64,000 nt of DNA from NCBI RefSeq assembly GCF_024055605.1, contig NZ_JAMXLX010000014.1, positions 1 through 64,000 of the forward strand, read 5' to 3'. The stretch's first letter is position 1. Each line of letters begins with the position of its first letter. Both the position numbers and the translations under genes were made by a program. A model generated the notes under the pieces. The model was not told the DNA's origin and made no database searches. It was given only the letters and a program-made list of their open reading frames with translations. The DNA comes from Ciceribacter sichuanensis. GTDB taxonomy: Bacteria > Pseudomonadota > Alphaproteobacteria > Rhizobiales > Rhizobiaceae. Shown in pieces: positions 1-7,555 of this stretch.

Positions 1-62
1 CCGGCCTGATGCTCCTTCAGAATACCGATGATCTGCTCGTCGCTGAAACGGGAACGCTTCAT
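1..62 (-). CDS. IS3-family transposase OrfA, N-terminal fragment
   Basis: Only the first 20 or so codons are present: MKRSRFSDEQIIGILKEHQA, then the window ends. This is the standard opening of the OrfA helix-turn-helix protein of IS3-family elements, which binds the element ends; OrfB, made by frameshifting as OrfAB, carries the DDE catalytic domain and would lie further left. The start ATG at 60-62 has AGGAGA-like bases (GAGAAGGAGA) upstream. Whether the element is intact cannot be judged from this fragment. Confidence 0.85.
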   Translation of the reverse strand, partial: MKRSRFSDEQIIGILKEHQA

Positions 63-127
63 TCTCTGTCTCCTTCTCCGGAGAACAGACTAACCTCAAA
101 CCGAGGACATTCCAGGGGAGCAGGTCA
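1..127 (-). mobile_element. IS3-family insertion sequence, end fragment
   Basis: This is the terminal part of an IS3-family element that continues past the left edge. The outer end reads TGACCTGCTCCCC on the minus strand (115-127), a typical start of an IS3-family terminal inverted repeat. About 50 bases further in, the transposase OrfA begins. The 4 bases just outside (128-131) could be one copy of the target duplication, but the other end is not in the window. Confidence 0.8.
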
Positions 128-190
128 CCAGAGTTAGGGTTCCCTTTTGGAAGCCGATAAGGGGTCCCGTTACGACGACTATTGACAGCC

Positions 191-226
191 ATTCTGTGTC
201 CACAGCCTCCCTTGTGGACACAGAAT
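191..226. repeat. perfect 14-bp inverted repeat, 8-bp spacer
   Basis: ATTCTGTGTCCACA at 191-204 is repeated as its exact reverse complement at 213-226. No T-run follows on either strand, so an intrinsic terminator is less likely than an insertion-element end or a protein-binding palindrome. Confidence 0.75.
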
Positions 227-366
227 CTCTCATGCGCTTTTCAATGAACAGGTGCAGGGAAATGTGCGCTTACGCTAAGAGTAATCTCGACCAGCTTGCG
301 ACAGGCATGGGCCTAACAATAGGCAAGCTGGATGTCCGGTCCAACGACAGGGGGACGTGATAAAGC

Positions 367-405
367 CACATGCTGCGAAAGCGGCTACCCCCATCGCAGC
401 ATGTG
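367..405 (-). terminator. candidate transcription end of the nonulosonic-acid operon
   Basis: CACATGCTGCGA (367-378) and TCGCAGCATGTG (394-405) form a perfect 12-bp stem with a 15-base loop, starting 18 bases beyond the transketolase stop codon. The downstream side on the minus strand reads GCTTTATC, so the T-run is weak. It could be a terminator or an mRNA 3'-end stabiliser. Confidence 0.5.
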
Positions 406-423
406 ACTTCAATAAACAAGCCT

Positions 424-2355
424 TCAGATATTTGCCAGAACAAGCGCTTCGATCGAAGCGACATCCAAGCCAACGGCCTTAAGCACCTGATCGTTTGTGC
501 CGCTCGGCGGTATGGATTCGACGCCGGCCTGAACAAGCTTCGCCTGGATGTCGGACCGCTTGGCGATTTCCCGGCCGATGGCATCGCCCTGACCACCCAC
601 AACATAGTGATTGTCAAGGGAGATGACTGTCGAGAAGCCTTCCAGCGCTCCTGCCAGCCAGTCAGAATCGATTGCATTAAGCCAAGGCAGGTTGATGACC
701 TTCACCTCTACGTTTCGCTGTTCGGCAAGGTTTACCGCCGCCTTATAAGCGTTGTTCAACAACACCATGCCGTAAGTAATGATCGCGATGTCCTTGCCTT
801 CGCGCAGAACACTTCCCTGACCCTTCACTGGTTTGTAGCCAGCTGGCAGCTCAAAGGACACGTGAACAGGTACGGAGACAAGCCGCATATAGCTTGAGCC
901 ATCGTTGTCATTGACACACCAAGATAGCAGAGGTCCGACCTCCGCTGCACAGGAGGGCTCGACCAGCGTCATGCCCGGCATCGCGGCGAGCGCGGAGATA
1001 TCACGTACTGACTGATGGGAATGGCCGGGACCGCCCGGAATAACGCCCGCCAGCGATCCGACATAGATGATTTTGGTCTGTTCGGTGCAGTTGTTGTAAA
1101 TCTGCTCATTCGGACGAGTAGAAAGGAAACAGGCGAAGGAATGAACGACCGGCAGAAGGCCATTAATTGCCATTCCTCCCGCGGTGGACACCATGTCCTG
1201 CTCAGCAATGCCGCATTCGAAGAAGCGCTTGGGATAGGCTTCCCGGAAGGGGATGAGACCCGTGTCTAGGACGAGGTCCGCGTCCAGCGCTACCAGCTCA
1301 GAATGCTTCCTAGCTTCGGCGAGCAAAGCATCAGAATAGGCTGGGATAAGCTTTTGAACAGTACCAATCGCCGCGGGCGGATTCACGCGCTCCATCTTTT
1401 CACAAAGAAGCTGAGCGATGCCCAGCTTCTTGCAGTTGGCGCTCAGCCGCGCCATGATTTCTTGCGCGGCAAGTCGATAGGCATCCGCGTTCGGCGCCCC
1501 GCTGTGGTAGGCATATGTATCAACATCGGAATCAAGCGAGGTGTGCTCCATGAAGGAAACGCCCTTGCCCTTAACCGTGTCCGCAATGATGACCTTTGGC
1601 CGCGCCTCGCCGTCAAGATTACGGAGAGTTTCACTCAACGCAGAAAGGTCGTTGCCATCAACACGAGCCACGCGCCAACCGAACGATTCGAATTTGGCCT
1701 CAAGGTCACCGAGATCGGAAACGTTCTTCACAAAGGTGTCGGATTGCAGCTTGTTATGGTCAACGATGACCACGATTTCCCCAAGACCGCTATTGACCGC
1801 GGAACCCAGCGATTCCCAGATCTGACCTTCCTGCAGTTCACCATCTCCGGTGAGTACAAAGACACGGCCCTTCTTGCCGGCGAGACGGTTGGCGGCAACC
1901 ATACCCTTTGCTTTGGAAATCCCCATTCCAAGCGACCCAGTGTTGGTGACGATCGAAGGCGTACCGACGTCCGGATGTCCTGGCAATCCCTCAATGTCGC
2001 GCAGCTTGTGGATCAGATCGAAGGGCAGCTTCTTGAGCGCCATGAGCACAGAGTAGTAGCCGGGCGCATCATGTCCCTTGGAGCTGAAGAAAACATCATC
2101 GGTCGTATCGCGTCCGTTGCCCTCTTTCAACTCTTCAAGCAGCAGCCAGCTGAAAATGTCCATCGAAGAAAATGATGAGCCGATGTGGCCTGAGCCAGCT
2201 CGCGCGATCATGTAGAGAGCATTCAGACGGCACATATCAGCGAAGAGGCCCGCCACATCAAGCCGCTTGAGGTTTGCATTGCGAACAGCGTCAAACTGGT
2301 CGGGCGTGATGTAATATAGCGTGCCTTCTACGGCTTCGCCGATCAGATCTCCCAC
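424..2355 (-). CDS. transketolase-family enzyme of the nonulosonic-acid operon
   Basis: A 643-residue, full-length transketolase-like protein, probably thiamine-diphosphate dependent. The N-terminal half has the cofactor motif GDGELQEG followed by VDHNK, and the substrate region SGHIGSS. The middle domain has GIAEQDMVSTAGG with the expected catalytic glutamate, then the C-terminal transketolase domain. Transketolases move two-carbon ketol units between sugars. It is the last gene of the operon, 15 bases after the CMP-sugar synthetase, so I infer it makes or modifies the carbon skeleton of the unusual sugar rather than serving central metabolism. The true substrates are unknown. A DXP-synthase-like reaction is the main alternative. 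Confidence 0.85.
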   Translation of the reverse strand: MGDLIGEAVEGTLYYITPDQFDAVRNANLKRLDVAGLFADMCRLNALYMIARAGSGHIGSSFSSMDIFSWLLLEELKEGNGRDTTDDVFFSSKGHDAPGYYSVLMALKKLPFDLIHKLRDIEGLPGHPDVGTPSIVTNTGSLGMGISKAKGMVAANRLAGKKGRVFVLTGDGELQEGQIWESLGSAVNSGLGEIVVIVDHNKLQSDTFVKNVSDLGDLEAKFESFGWRVARVDGNDLSALSETLRNLDGEARPKVIIADTVKGKGVSFMEHTSLDSDVDTYAYHSGAPNADAYRLAAQEIMARLSANCKKLGIAQLLCEKMERVNPPAAIGTVQKLIPAYSDALLAEARKHSELVALDADLVLDTGLIPFREAYPKRFFECGIAEQDMVSTAGGMAINGLLPVVHSFACFLSTRPNEQIYNNCTEQTKIIYVGSLAGVIPGGPGHSHQSVRDISALAAMPGMTLVEPSCAAEVGPLLSWCVNDNDGSSYMRLVSVPVHVSFELPAGYKPVKGQGSVLREGKDIAIITYGMVLLNNAYKAAVNLAEQRNVEVKVINLPWLNAIDSDWLAGALEGFSTVISLDNHYVVGGQGDAIGREIAKRSDIQAKLVQAGVESIPPSGTNDQVLKAVGLDVASIEALVLANI

Positions 2356-2370
2356 GGGAAGCTCCTTAAT

Positions 2371-3123
2371 TTAGAATTGGTAGGGCGGAATGGAAATTTG
2401 GGTGAGTTCGGCATCGCCGCTCGCAATAATTCGTTCTGCAAGCCACCAATCTTCCGGATTATTGATATCGAAACCCTCAAGATCCTTGCTGACAAACGGA
2501 ATAATAACGTCCCCGGCAATCGAATTCTTTTCAAGAGCCACCAGCGTCCAGGCGATTTCGAGGCTTGCATCCTGAACGTAGATTTCTGGCAACGAAGCGT
2601 ATTGGCTTGAATGCCACGGCGTACCATCCGGTTGATTGAACGGCATCAAGGGCAACATGCGATTGCCCCGGATCGACCACATCTTGCCCGGATGCTGCTT
2701 GCACTTTTCGACGGCGCGCAGCGAATCGGCCTGTCCATCCCCGGAGAAGGTTGCCCAAGCACGACGTATGGTCTGCGGGAGGCGAAACGGAGAGGTCGGA
2801 CGCAGGATGCTGAAGGCATCGTAAGTTCGTCCCTGCTGCTCGAGATAACGAAGAAGCCATACGACCCATTCGATATCCGGGGAAGTGTCGCCGGATATCT
2901 TCTCATCGCGCAACACCGGCACCTCGGCACCATAATGACGGGCAATATCGGCATATCTCTCACTATCCGTCGCACAGATTACATCCGTGAACACGCCAGA
3001 CTGTACGGCAGCTTGAATGGAATAGGCCATCACCGGGTGGTTGCCCAATTCCCTGATGTTCTTGTCCTTAACTCGCTTTGAGCCGGAACGCGCCGGTATG
3101 AATGCAACAACCCGTTCAGCCAT
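2371..3123 (-). CDS. CMP-nonulosonate (acylneuraminate) cytidylyltransferase
   Basis: A 250-residue member of the NeuA/KdsB-like cytidylyltransferase family, which activates a 2-keto-3-deoxy sugar acid with CTP to give CMP-sugar and pyrophosphate in the cytoplasm. The N-terminal nucleotide-binding signature IPARSGSKRVKDKN is intact, with the supporting motifs CATDSE and LRPTSPFR and the closing DINNPEDW. The start is separated from the aldehyde dehydrogenase stop by one base, so the two are almost certainly co-translated. There is no C-terminal SGNH/esterase extension of the kind seen in some NeuA proteins. Sequence alone does not tell the exact sugar. Confidence 0.88.
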   Translation of the reverse strand: MAERVVAFIPARSGSKRVKDKNIRELGNHPVMAYSIQAAVQSGVFTDVICATDSERYADIARHYGAEVPVLRDEKISGDTSPDIEWVVWLLRYLEQQGRTYDAFSILRPTSPFRLPQTIRRAWATFSGDGQADSLRAVEKCKQHPGKMWSIRGNRMLPLMPFNQPDGTPWHSSQYASLPEIYVQDASLEIAWTLVALEKNSIAGDVIIPFVSKDLEGFDINNPEDWWLAERIIASGDAELTQISIPPYQF

Positions 3124-3124
3124 T

Positions 3125-4576
3125 CTAAATCAATCCTTCGCGGACAAAAAACGAAATGTTCTTCAACTCCGAATATACGTCCAGCGCTTCCGCGCCAGGC
3201 TCACGTGTCCCGTTGCCCGAGGCTCCGAAGCCACCGAACGGCATATGCGGTTCACTGCCATAGGTACCGCCATTTATATTTGCAACGCCAGCACGGATGC
3301 GCTGAGCAAACCACATAGCCCGATCGACGCTTGTCGTGTGAATGGAGGCAGTCAATCCGTATTCCGTGGCGTTGGCCATTTCGAGTGCGTCCTGCATGGA
3401 AGATACAGGATGCAGCGTCGCGACCGGTCCGAAAATTTCCTGCCGGCAGATATCAGCATCTCTCGCCAATCCGTCGATGATCGTCGGCTCGACGTAATAT
3501 CCGCCAGCGAGACGGTCATCTGTCGGAACACCGCCGCCACAGAGGACTTTGCCGCCCTGCACCTTCGCACCCTCGATCAGCGAGATAACCTTTTCCTGCT
3601 GACGCTTGCTGACCACCGGCCCAAGGTTGCAATCGGCGGCAATTCCCAGCTTCAGCGTCTTCGCTTTCGCGAGAAAAGCATCCCGGAATTCGTCATACAC
3701 CTTTTCAAAGACTAGAAACTTGCTACCGGCAGCACAGCGCTGCCCAGCATTACTAAAGGCCGAAAGGCTCGCCCAGTGGGCGGCGTTTTCAATATTGGCA
3801 TCGTCGCAGACCACGAAGGGATTTTTGCCGCCCAGTTCCAACGAAACTCGAGCCAATCGCCTGCCTGCTTTTTCGGCGATCTGCCGACCGACCGGGGTCG
3901 AGCCAGTAAAACTTATGATCGCTATGCGGGGATCCTCTACGAGACAACTACCTGCCTCACTACCCACACCATGAACAACGTTCAAGACACCAGCAGGCAA
4001 ACCAGCCTCTGCAGCAATCTCGGCAAATTTGACGGCGATATGAGGCGAATCTTCCGCTGATTTGACGACTGCAGTGTTACCACAAACGAGAGCAGGGAAG
4101 ATCTTCCATGCAAGATTCGCGGCCGGAGTGTTGGCCGGAACGATCAGCCCGGCCACGCCCAGGGGGCAGCGCACCGTATGACTGTATTTGGCCGGGGTTC
4201 CCGAAGTCAGGGAGCGCGCGTAAAGGCGCATTCCCTCACCGGCGAAATACTCGCCCTGCGTGATGGCACCGCCCAATTCGCCCAACGCGTCCTGCGGCGG
4301 CTTGCCTGTCTCTTCGGCTATGCAATCAGCCAGTTCCTGCTTGTGCTTCTTCAGCAAATCGACGAAATCACCGATCATCTGACCGCGCTTCACCGGGGTT
4401 AACGCAGACCATTCCCCGAAAGCTACCGTCGCAGCAGATATTCCCGCTTCGACATCCGTCGCGTCAGAGGCCGCGAACTGAGACATAACCGCGCCAGTAT
4501 GAGGATTGAACTTTTCAACCCAGCGGTCGCTTCGAGGGGCCGCTGAAGCGTTATTGATCCAGTTGTAGATCTTCAT
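3125..4576 (-). CDS. NAD(P)-dependent aldehyde dehydrogenase
   Basis: A 483-residue aldehyde dehydrogenase of normal family length. ELGGKNPFV carries the general-base glutamate and NAGQRCAAGSKFL the nucleophilic cysteine. The cofactor-binding FTGSTPVG is also present. It oxidises an aldehyde to a carboxylate (or acts in a related semialdehyde reaction). It lies 12 bases after the SDR gene and 1 base before the CMP-sugar synthetase. Aldehyde dehydrogenases are not part of the classical Neu5Ac, legionaminic or pseudaminic routes, so it may create an extra carboxylate or clear an intermediate. That is inference from position only. Confidence 0.88.
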   Translation of the reverse strand: MKIYNWINNASAAPRSDRWVEKFNPHTGAVMSQFAASDATDVEAGISAATVAFGEWSALTPVKRGQMIGDFVDLLKKHKQELADCIAEETGKPPQDALGELGGAITQGEYFAGEGMRLYARSLTSGTPAKYSHTVRCPLGVAGLIVPANTPAANLAWKIFPALVCGNTAVVKSAEDSPHIAVKFAEIAAEAGLPAGVLNVVHGVGSEAGSCLVEDPRIAIISFTGSTPVGRQIAEKAGRRLARVSLELGGKNPFVVCDDANIENAAHWASLSAFSNAGQRCAAGSKFLVFEKVYDEFRDAFLAKAKTLKLGIAADCNLGPVVSKRQQEKVISLIEGAKVQGGKVLCGGGVPTDDRLAGGYYVEPTIIDGLARDADICRQEIFGPVATLHPVSSMQDALEMANATEYGLTASIHTTSVDRAMWFAQRIRAGVANINGGTYGSEPHMPFGGFGASGNGTREPGAEALDVYSELKNISFFVREGLI

Positions 4577-4588
4577 GTTATCCGTCCG

Positions 4589-5401
4589 TTAGATTGCCGT
4601 CCAGCCGCCATCGAGCACCATGTTGGAGCCTGTCATGTAGCTTGATGCCGGGCTTGCCATAAAAAGGACCGCGCCTGTGTACTCGTCATCCTTTGCCATG
4701 CGGCCAATCGGAATACGACCACAGTAAGCCTGAAGGAAATTATCATCCTGATTGTTGAATACACCGGCGATGGTCAGGGTATTCACCCTGACACCTTTCT
4801 TCGCCCAGTAGGTTGCTAGGTAGCGCGTAAGGTTCGGGATACCACCCTTCGACGCCGAGTATGCAACAGGCTTGAAGAACACTTCGCCACGCTGCCTCTT
4901 ATACTCGTAAATCGACTGGTCGGGAGAAACAACGCCGTAAATCGAGGCAATATTGATGATCGAGCCCCTCCCGGCTGCGGCCATCGCGCCACCGAAAACC
5001 TGACAGCAGAGAAACACGCCCTTCAGATTGACGTCGATCACCCGGTCCCATGATTCTTCGGGATAATCCTCAAACGGTCCGGTTTCCTCCGGCGGCGCGG
5101 AGGGCGGCGAATCCAAGCCAGCGTTGTTGACCAGGACCGTCGGAACGCCAACCGTCGCCTTAATCGAGTTCAGCACGCTCTCCAAACCGGATTTGCTGGT
5201 AATATCCGATTCGTAAAAGAAGAACTGCCCCGGATATGAAGCACTCAACTCCTCAATTCGAGAGGAGGGACGAACGTCGAGGCCAATAACCTTGCCGCCG
5301 CGGGCCAGAAAGCCCTGTGCATACCGATGCCCGAGCTGTCCGCCTGCGCCGGTAACAACAACAATCTCGTTCTTGACGTCGAAAAGCTGATCAGTCGTCA
5401 T
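4589..5401 (-). CDS. short-chain dehydrogenase, PtmA-like
   Basis: A 270-residue classical SDR. It has the Rossmann glycine motif TGAGGQLG, LVNNAG, IASIYG with the catalytic serine region, and YSASKGG with the Tyr-Lys pair. The passage around SIYGVVSPD and the C-terminal LDGGW remind me of the PtmA proteins of Campylobacter flagellin glycosylation loci, which also sit beside NeuB-type synthases. I chose the ATG at 5399-5401, which follows the phosphatase stop by one base and has GGAAG upstream. A longer frame would overlap the phosphatase by about 130 bases. The likely role is NAD(P)-linked oxidation, reduction or epimerisation of the sugar precursor. Confidence 0.82.
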   Translation of the reverse strand: MTTDQLFDVKNEIVVVTGAGGQLGHRYAQGFLARGGKVIGLDVRPSSRIEELSASYPGQFFFYESDITSKSGLESVLNSIKATVGVPTVLVNNAGLDSPPSAPPEETGPFEDYPEESWDRVIDVNLKGVFLCCQVFGGAMAAAGRGSIINIASIYGVVSPDQSIYEYKRQRGEVFFKPVAYSASKGGIPNLTRYLATYWAKKGVRVNTLTIAGVFNNQDDNFLQAYCGRIPIGRMAKDDEYTGAVLFMASPASSYMTGSNMVLDGGWTAI

Positions 5402-5402
5402 A

Positions 5403-5906
5403 TCAGTAACTTCCACTAGCGGATTTGATTTTGTGGATCTGGTCGCAGAATTCCCGGACCGCACCATACCCACCTGCTCTTGTCGTCTTGAGAAGCACAT
5501 AAGGCAGAATGTCTTCGTGGGCATCCGCAACGGCAATAGGAATGCCGGCCAGCTTCAGGGCAGGAATATCATTGATGTCGTTGCCCATGAAGGCAGCATT
5601 GGCAGGAGCGACGCCGTATTCGGCACAAATCGAGAGGAACCCTTCCGACTTGTCCTCGACACCCTGACACACTGGAAGCTTCAATTTCTCTGCACGCACA
5701 CTCACAACCTTGTTCGTCTCGGTCGAGAGAATATGCATGTGAATCCCTATGGAACGAAGCTTGGAGATGCCCAGGCCATCGCTTCGGCTGCAGCGGACAG
5801 TCTCGACACCTGTTGCCGCTATCCAGACTGCATTGTCGGTGAAGACGCCGTCGAAATCGAACACAATCAGCTCGACCTTCTCCAAAAGCTTCTCAAAATC
5901 CGTCAC
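5403..5906 (-). CDS. KdsC-like HAD phosphatase
   Basis: A 167-residue protein of the HAD superfamily, KdsC type (small, no cap). DFDGVFTDN near residue 17 holds the nucleophile and acid/base aspartates. STETN gives motif II, and GNDINDIPAL the metal-binding motif. KdsC removes phosphate from Kdo-8-phosphate, and homologues in sialic-acid loci remove phosphate from nonulosonate-9-phosphate. Its presence therefore suggests that the neighbouring synthase uses a phosphorylated sugar. The start is GTG at 5904-5906 without a clear Shine-Dalgarno sequence. It lies 82 bases after the synthase gene. Confidence 0.85.
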   Translation of the reverse strand: MTDFEKLLEKVELIVFDFDGVFTDNAVWIAATGVETVRCSRSDGLGISKLRSIGIHMHILSTETNKVVSVRAEKLKLPVCQGVEDKSEGFLSICAEYGVAPANAAFMGNDINDIPALKLAGIPIAVADAHEDILPYVLLKTTRAGGYGAVREFCDQIHKIKSASGSY

Positions 5907-5988
5907 GATTAAAATGCCCCGTCACAACAGACTGTTCGGCGCCCCATCCAGAGGCTCAGGCGCCGAAACTTATATTGACTCGGCGCGA

Positions 5989-7059
5989 TCAGCCGGACAG
6001 CTTTGCATAATCGATCGGATCGCCCTCGGCAAAACCTTCAACCGCCGTCTTCCCGATGACCTGATTGGATTCGCGAACGGGAATGTAGGTCTGACGGAAG
6101 ATCCGACCAGACAGTTTGTCAATCGTAACTTCTTCACCTGCAGCAATGGCCTGGTTAGCGATCAACGACTTACCAAGCTTTTTGAATACCGGTTCGCTAC
6201 CGATGTCATCCTTCGGCTTGGGTGGCAGCATTTCAGGTGTGCGCTTGATGTCACGCACGAACTTGCGGAAGCCTTCAGGCTCCAGCGCAAAGCTGTGATC
6301 CGTCCCCTTCCATGCGCGGTTTAGCGTCACGTGTTTTTCGAAAACCCTTGCACCCTGCATGTAGGCCACCGGACCAGAAAGTGTTCCGTTGAAGTGGTCA
6401 GACGAGCCAATGGTACAGCCGGGGAATTCCTTAATGAGATTGCGGATCTCAGAGAGGCCAAGGCGATTGTGCGCGCAAGGATATTCCGAAACACAGTGCA
6501 GGATGGCGATGTCGGCATTGTCGTGCTGCAATAGCGCTTCGACGCTGGACTTTATCTGATCGGCCTTTCCACCACCTACGCTCATCACGACCGGCTTGCC
6601 GGTTGCACCGATACGGTGAATGAAGGGCAAGTTGCCAAGATCGAAGGAAGCGATCTTGATGATATCTACATCGATATCCATCAACGCCTCAAGACTGGGC
6701 TCGTCGAACGGTGTCGACATAAACTTAATCTCGTACTTCTCGCAATCCTTCTTCAGGATTGGCAGCCACTCAAGCTTCAGTTCCAGAGCTTCGCGGTGTG
6801 CGCCATAGGTCGACGCAAATGCGTTCTCGCTAGCGTAATCAGCCTCGTAAGCATCCTGAGAGAACAGATATTTGTTATTGCGGGTCTGAAATTTGACTGC
6901 ATCAGCACCTGCCATGGCCATGAGCTTGATGTATTCGCGAGCCAGATCCAAATCGCCCTGGTGGTTCTGCCCAACCTCGGCGATAACGAAAGCCCCATTA
7001 AGTTCCTTGAACAAAAGTGTCTCCTTGTGTTCTTCTTGTAACTGTTGAATTCCGGCCAT
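5989..7059 (-). CDS. NeuB-family nonulosonic acid synthase (divergent)
   Basis: A 356-residue protein with the two-domain architecture of sialic-acid synthases: a TIM barrel (IAEVGQNHQG, FMSTPFD, GSSDH, KGTDHSFALEP) and a C-terminal SAF/antifreeze-like domain from about residue 295. The family condenses phosphoenolpyruvate with an aldose to give a 2-keto-3-deoxy acid. Two usually conserved stretches differ: the region normally reading KIGSGE is KIASFD, and the STGM-like loop is SVGGG. This suggests a different sugar acceptor from Neu5Ac, legionaminic or pseudaminic synthases. It is the first gene of the operon. Confidence 0.88.
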   Translation of the reverse strand: MAGIQQLQEEHKETLLFKELNGAFVIAEVGQNHQGDLDLAREYIKLMAMAGADAVKFQTRNNKYLFSQDAYEADYASENAFASTYGAHREALELKLEWLPILKKDCEKYEIKFMSTPFDEPSLEALMDIDVDIIKIASFDLGNLPFIHRIGATGKPVVMSVGGGKADQIKSSVEALLQHDNADIAILHCVSEYPCAHNRLGLSEIRNLIKEFPGCTIGSSDHFNGTLSGPVAYMQGARVFEKHVTLNRAWKGTDHSFALEPEGFRKFVRDIKRTPEMLPPKPKDDIGSEPVFKKLGKSLIANQAIAAGEEVTIDKLSGRIFRQTYIPVRESNQVIGKTAVEGFAEGDPIDYAKLSG

Positions 7060-7555
7060 GTGTATTCACCGGATGCATCGGACGCCGCTTATATGGTCGG
7101 ATGACGATATTCCAAACCCAATGCCCCAATCCGTCAGCGCCGCTCGGCATTTCCGAGCCTCATATAGCGGCTGATTATAGGCGTGCCAAGCCGACATCCG
7201 CACCGGAAGCGAAGTCATGGGGCCGCTCCAAAGGAAACAGGTCTGCCGTCTCACCCTCAGTTATCATTGGACCTGTTGCCGACTAACGCAATTCATGCCG
7301 GGATCGCGTTGCAGTCTGGAGTTCAGCCACGCCATGAGATAGGTCGGGCTGTAGCATGTGCAGAACCGCGAGAAGAGCTCATAGGCAATGGACATTCAAA
7401 TTCACTGAGGACACGAATGCGAACAACGCTTCCATCGGCACAAAAGTCCGATGTAGAGACGATTCACCGACACCCAAAAGCCCACAGACCCAAGGTCAAC
7501 AGACAATCGGATCTGTGGCACGATCGCTGATACGAAATTCTCCGAGGGTTAAACT
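7060..7555. other. divergent intergenic region between the synthase operon and the glycosyltransferase
   Basis: No gene is recognisable. On the minus strand a perfect TATAAT (7174-7179) lies about 115 bases before the synthase start, but no good -35 box is at the right distance. A small hairpin (7142-7147/7153-7158) would be in the leader. For the plus-strand gene I see only the GAGG-type ribosome-binding site before 7556. Confidence 0.4.

Larger units (their letters stand above)
128..423. other. intergenic stretch with IS debris and hairpins
   Basis: No credible gene lies here. The first 60 bases contain phrases (gggttcccttttgg, ggggtcccgtta, attgacag) resembling the multiple-repeat ends of rhizobial IS21-family elements, but no transposase is left, so this reading is tentative. 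A perfect 14-bp inverted repeat follows at 191-226, a 9-bp inverted repeat at 291-299/323-331, and a 12-bp one at 367-405 near the end of the operon. Confidence 0.5.

Noticed and set aside
191..226. Intrinsic terminator
   Set aside because: No T-run on either strand and no gene ends close by; an insertion-element end or binding site is more likely.
424..2355. Housekeeping transketolase of the pentose phosphate pathway
   Set aside because: It is embedded as the last gene of a sugar-acid operon with 15-base spacing and has a family pattern different from TktA in length and ends; a pathway-specific role fits better.
7160..7200. Sigma-54 type promoter before the synthase operon (TGGCAC on the minus strand)
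   Set aside because: The -12 GC element is not at the required distance; only a TATAAT-like box is convincing.
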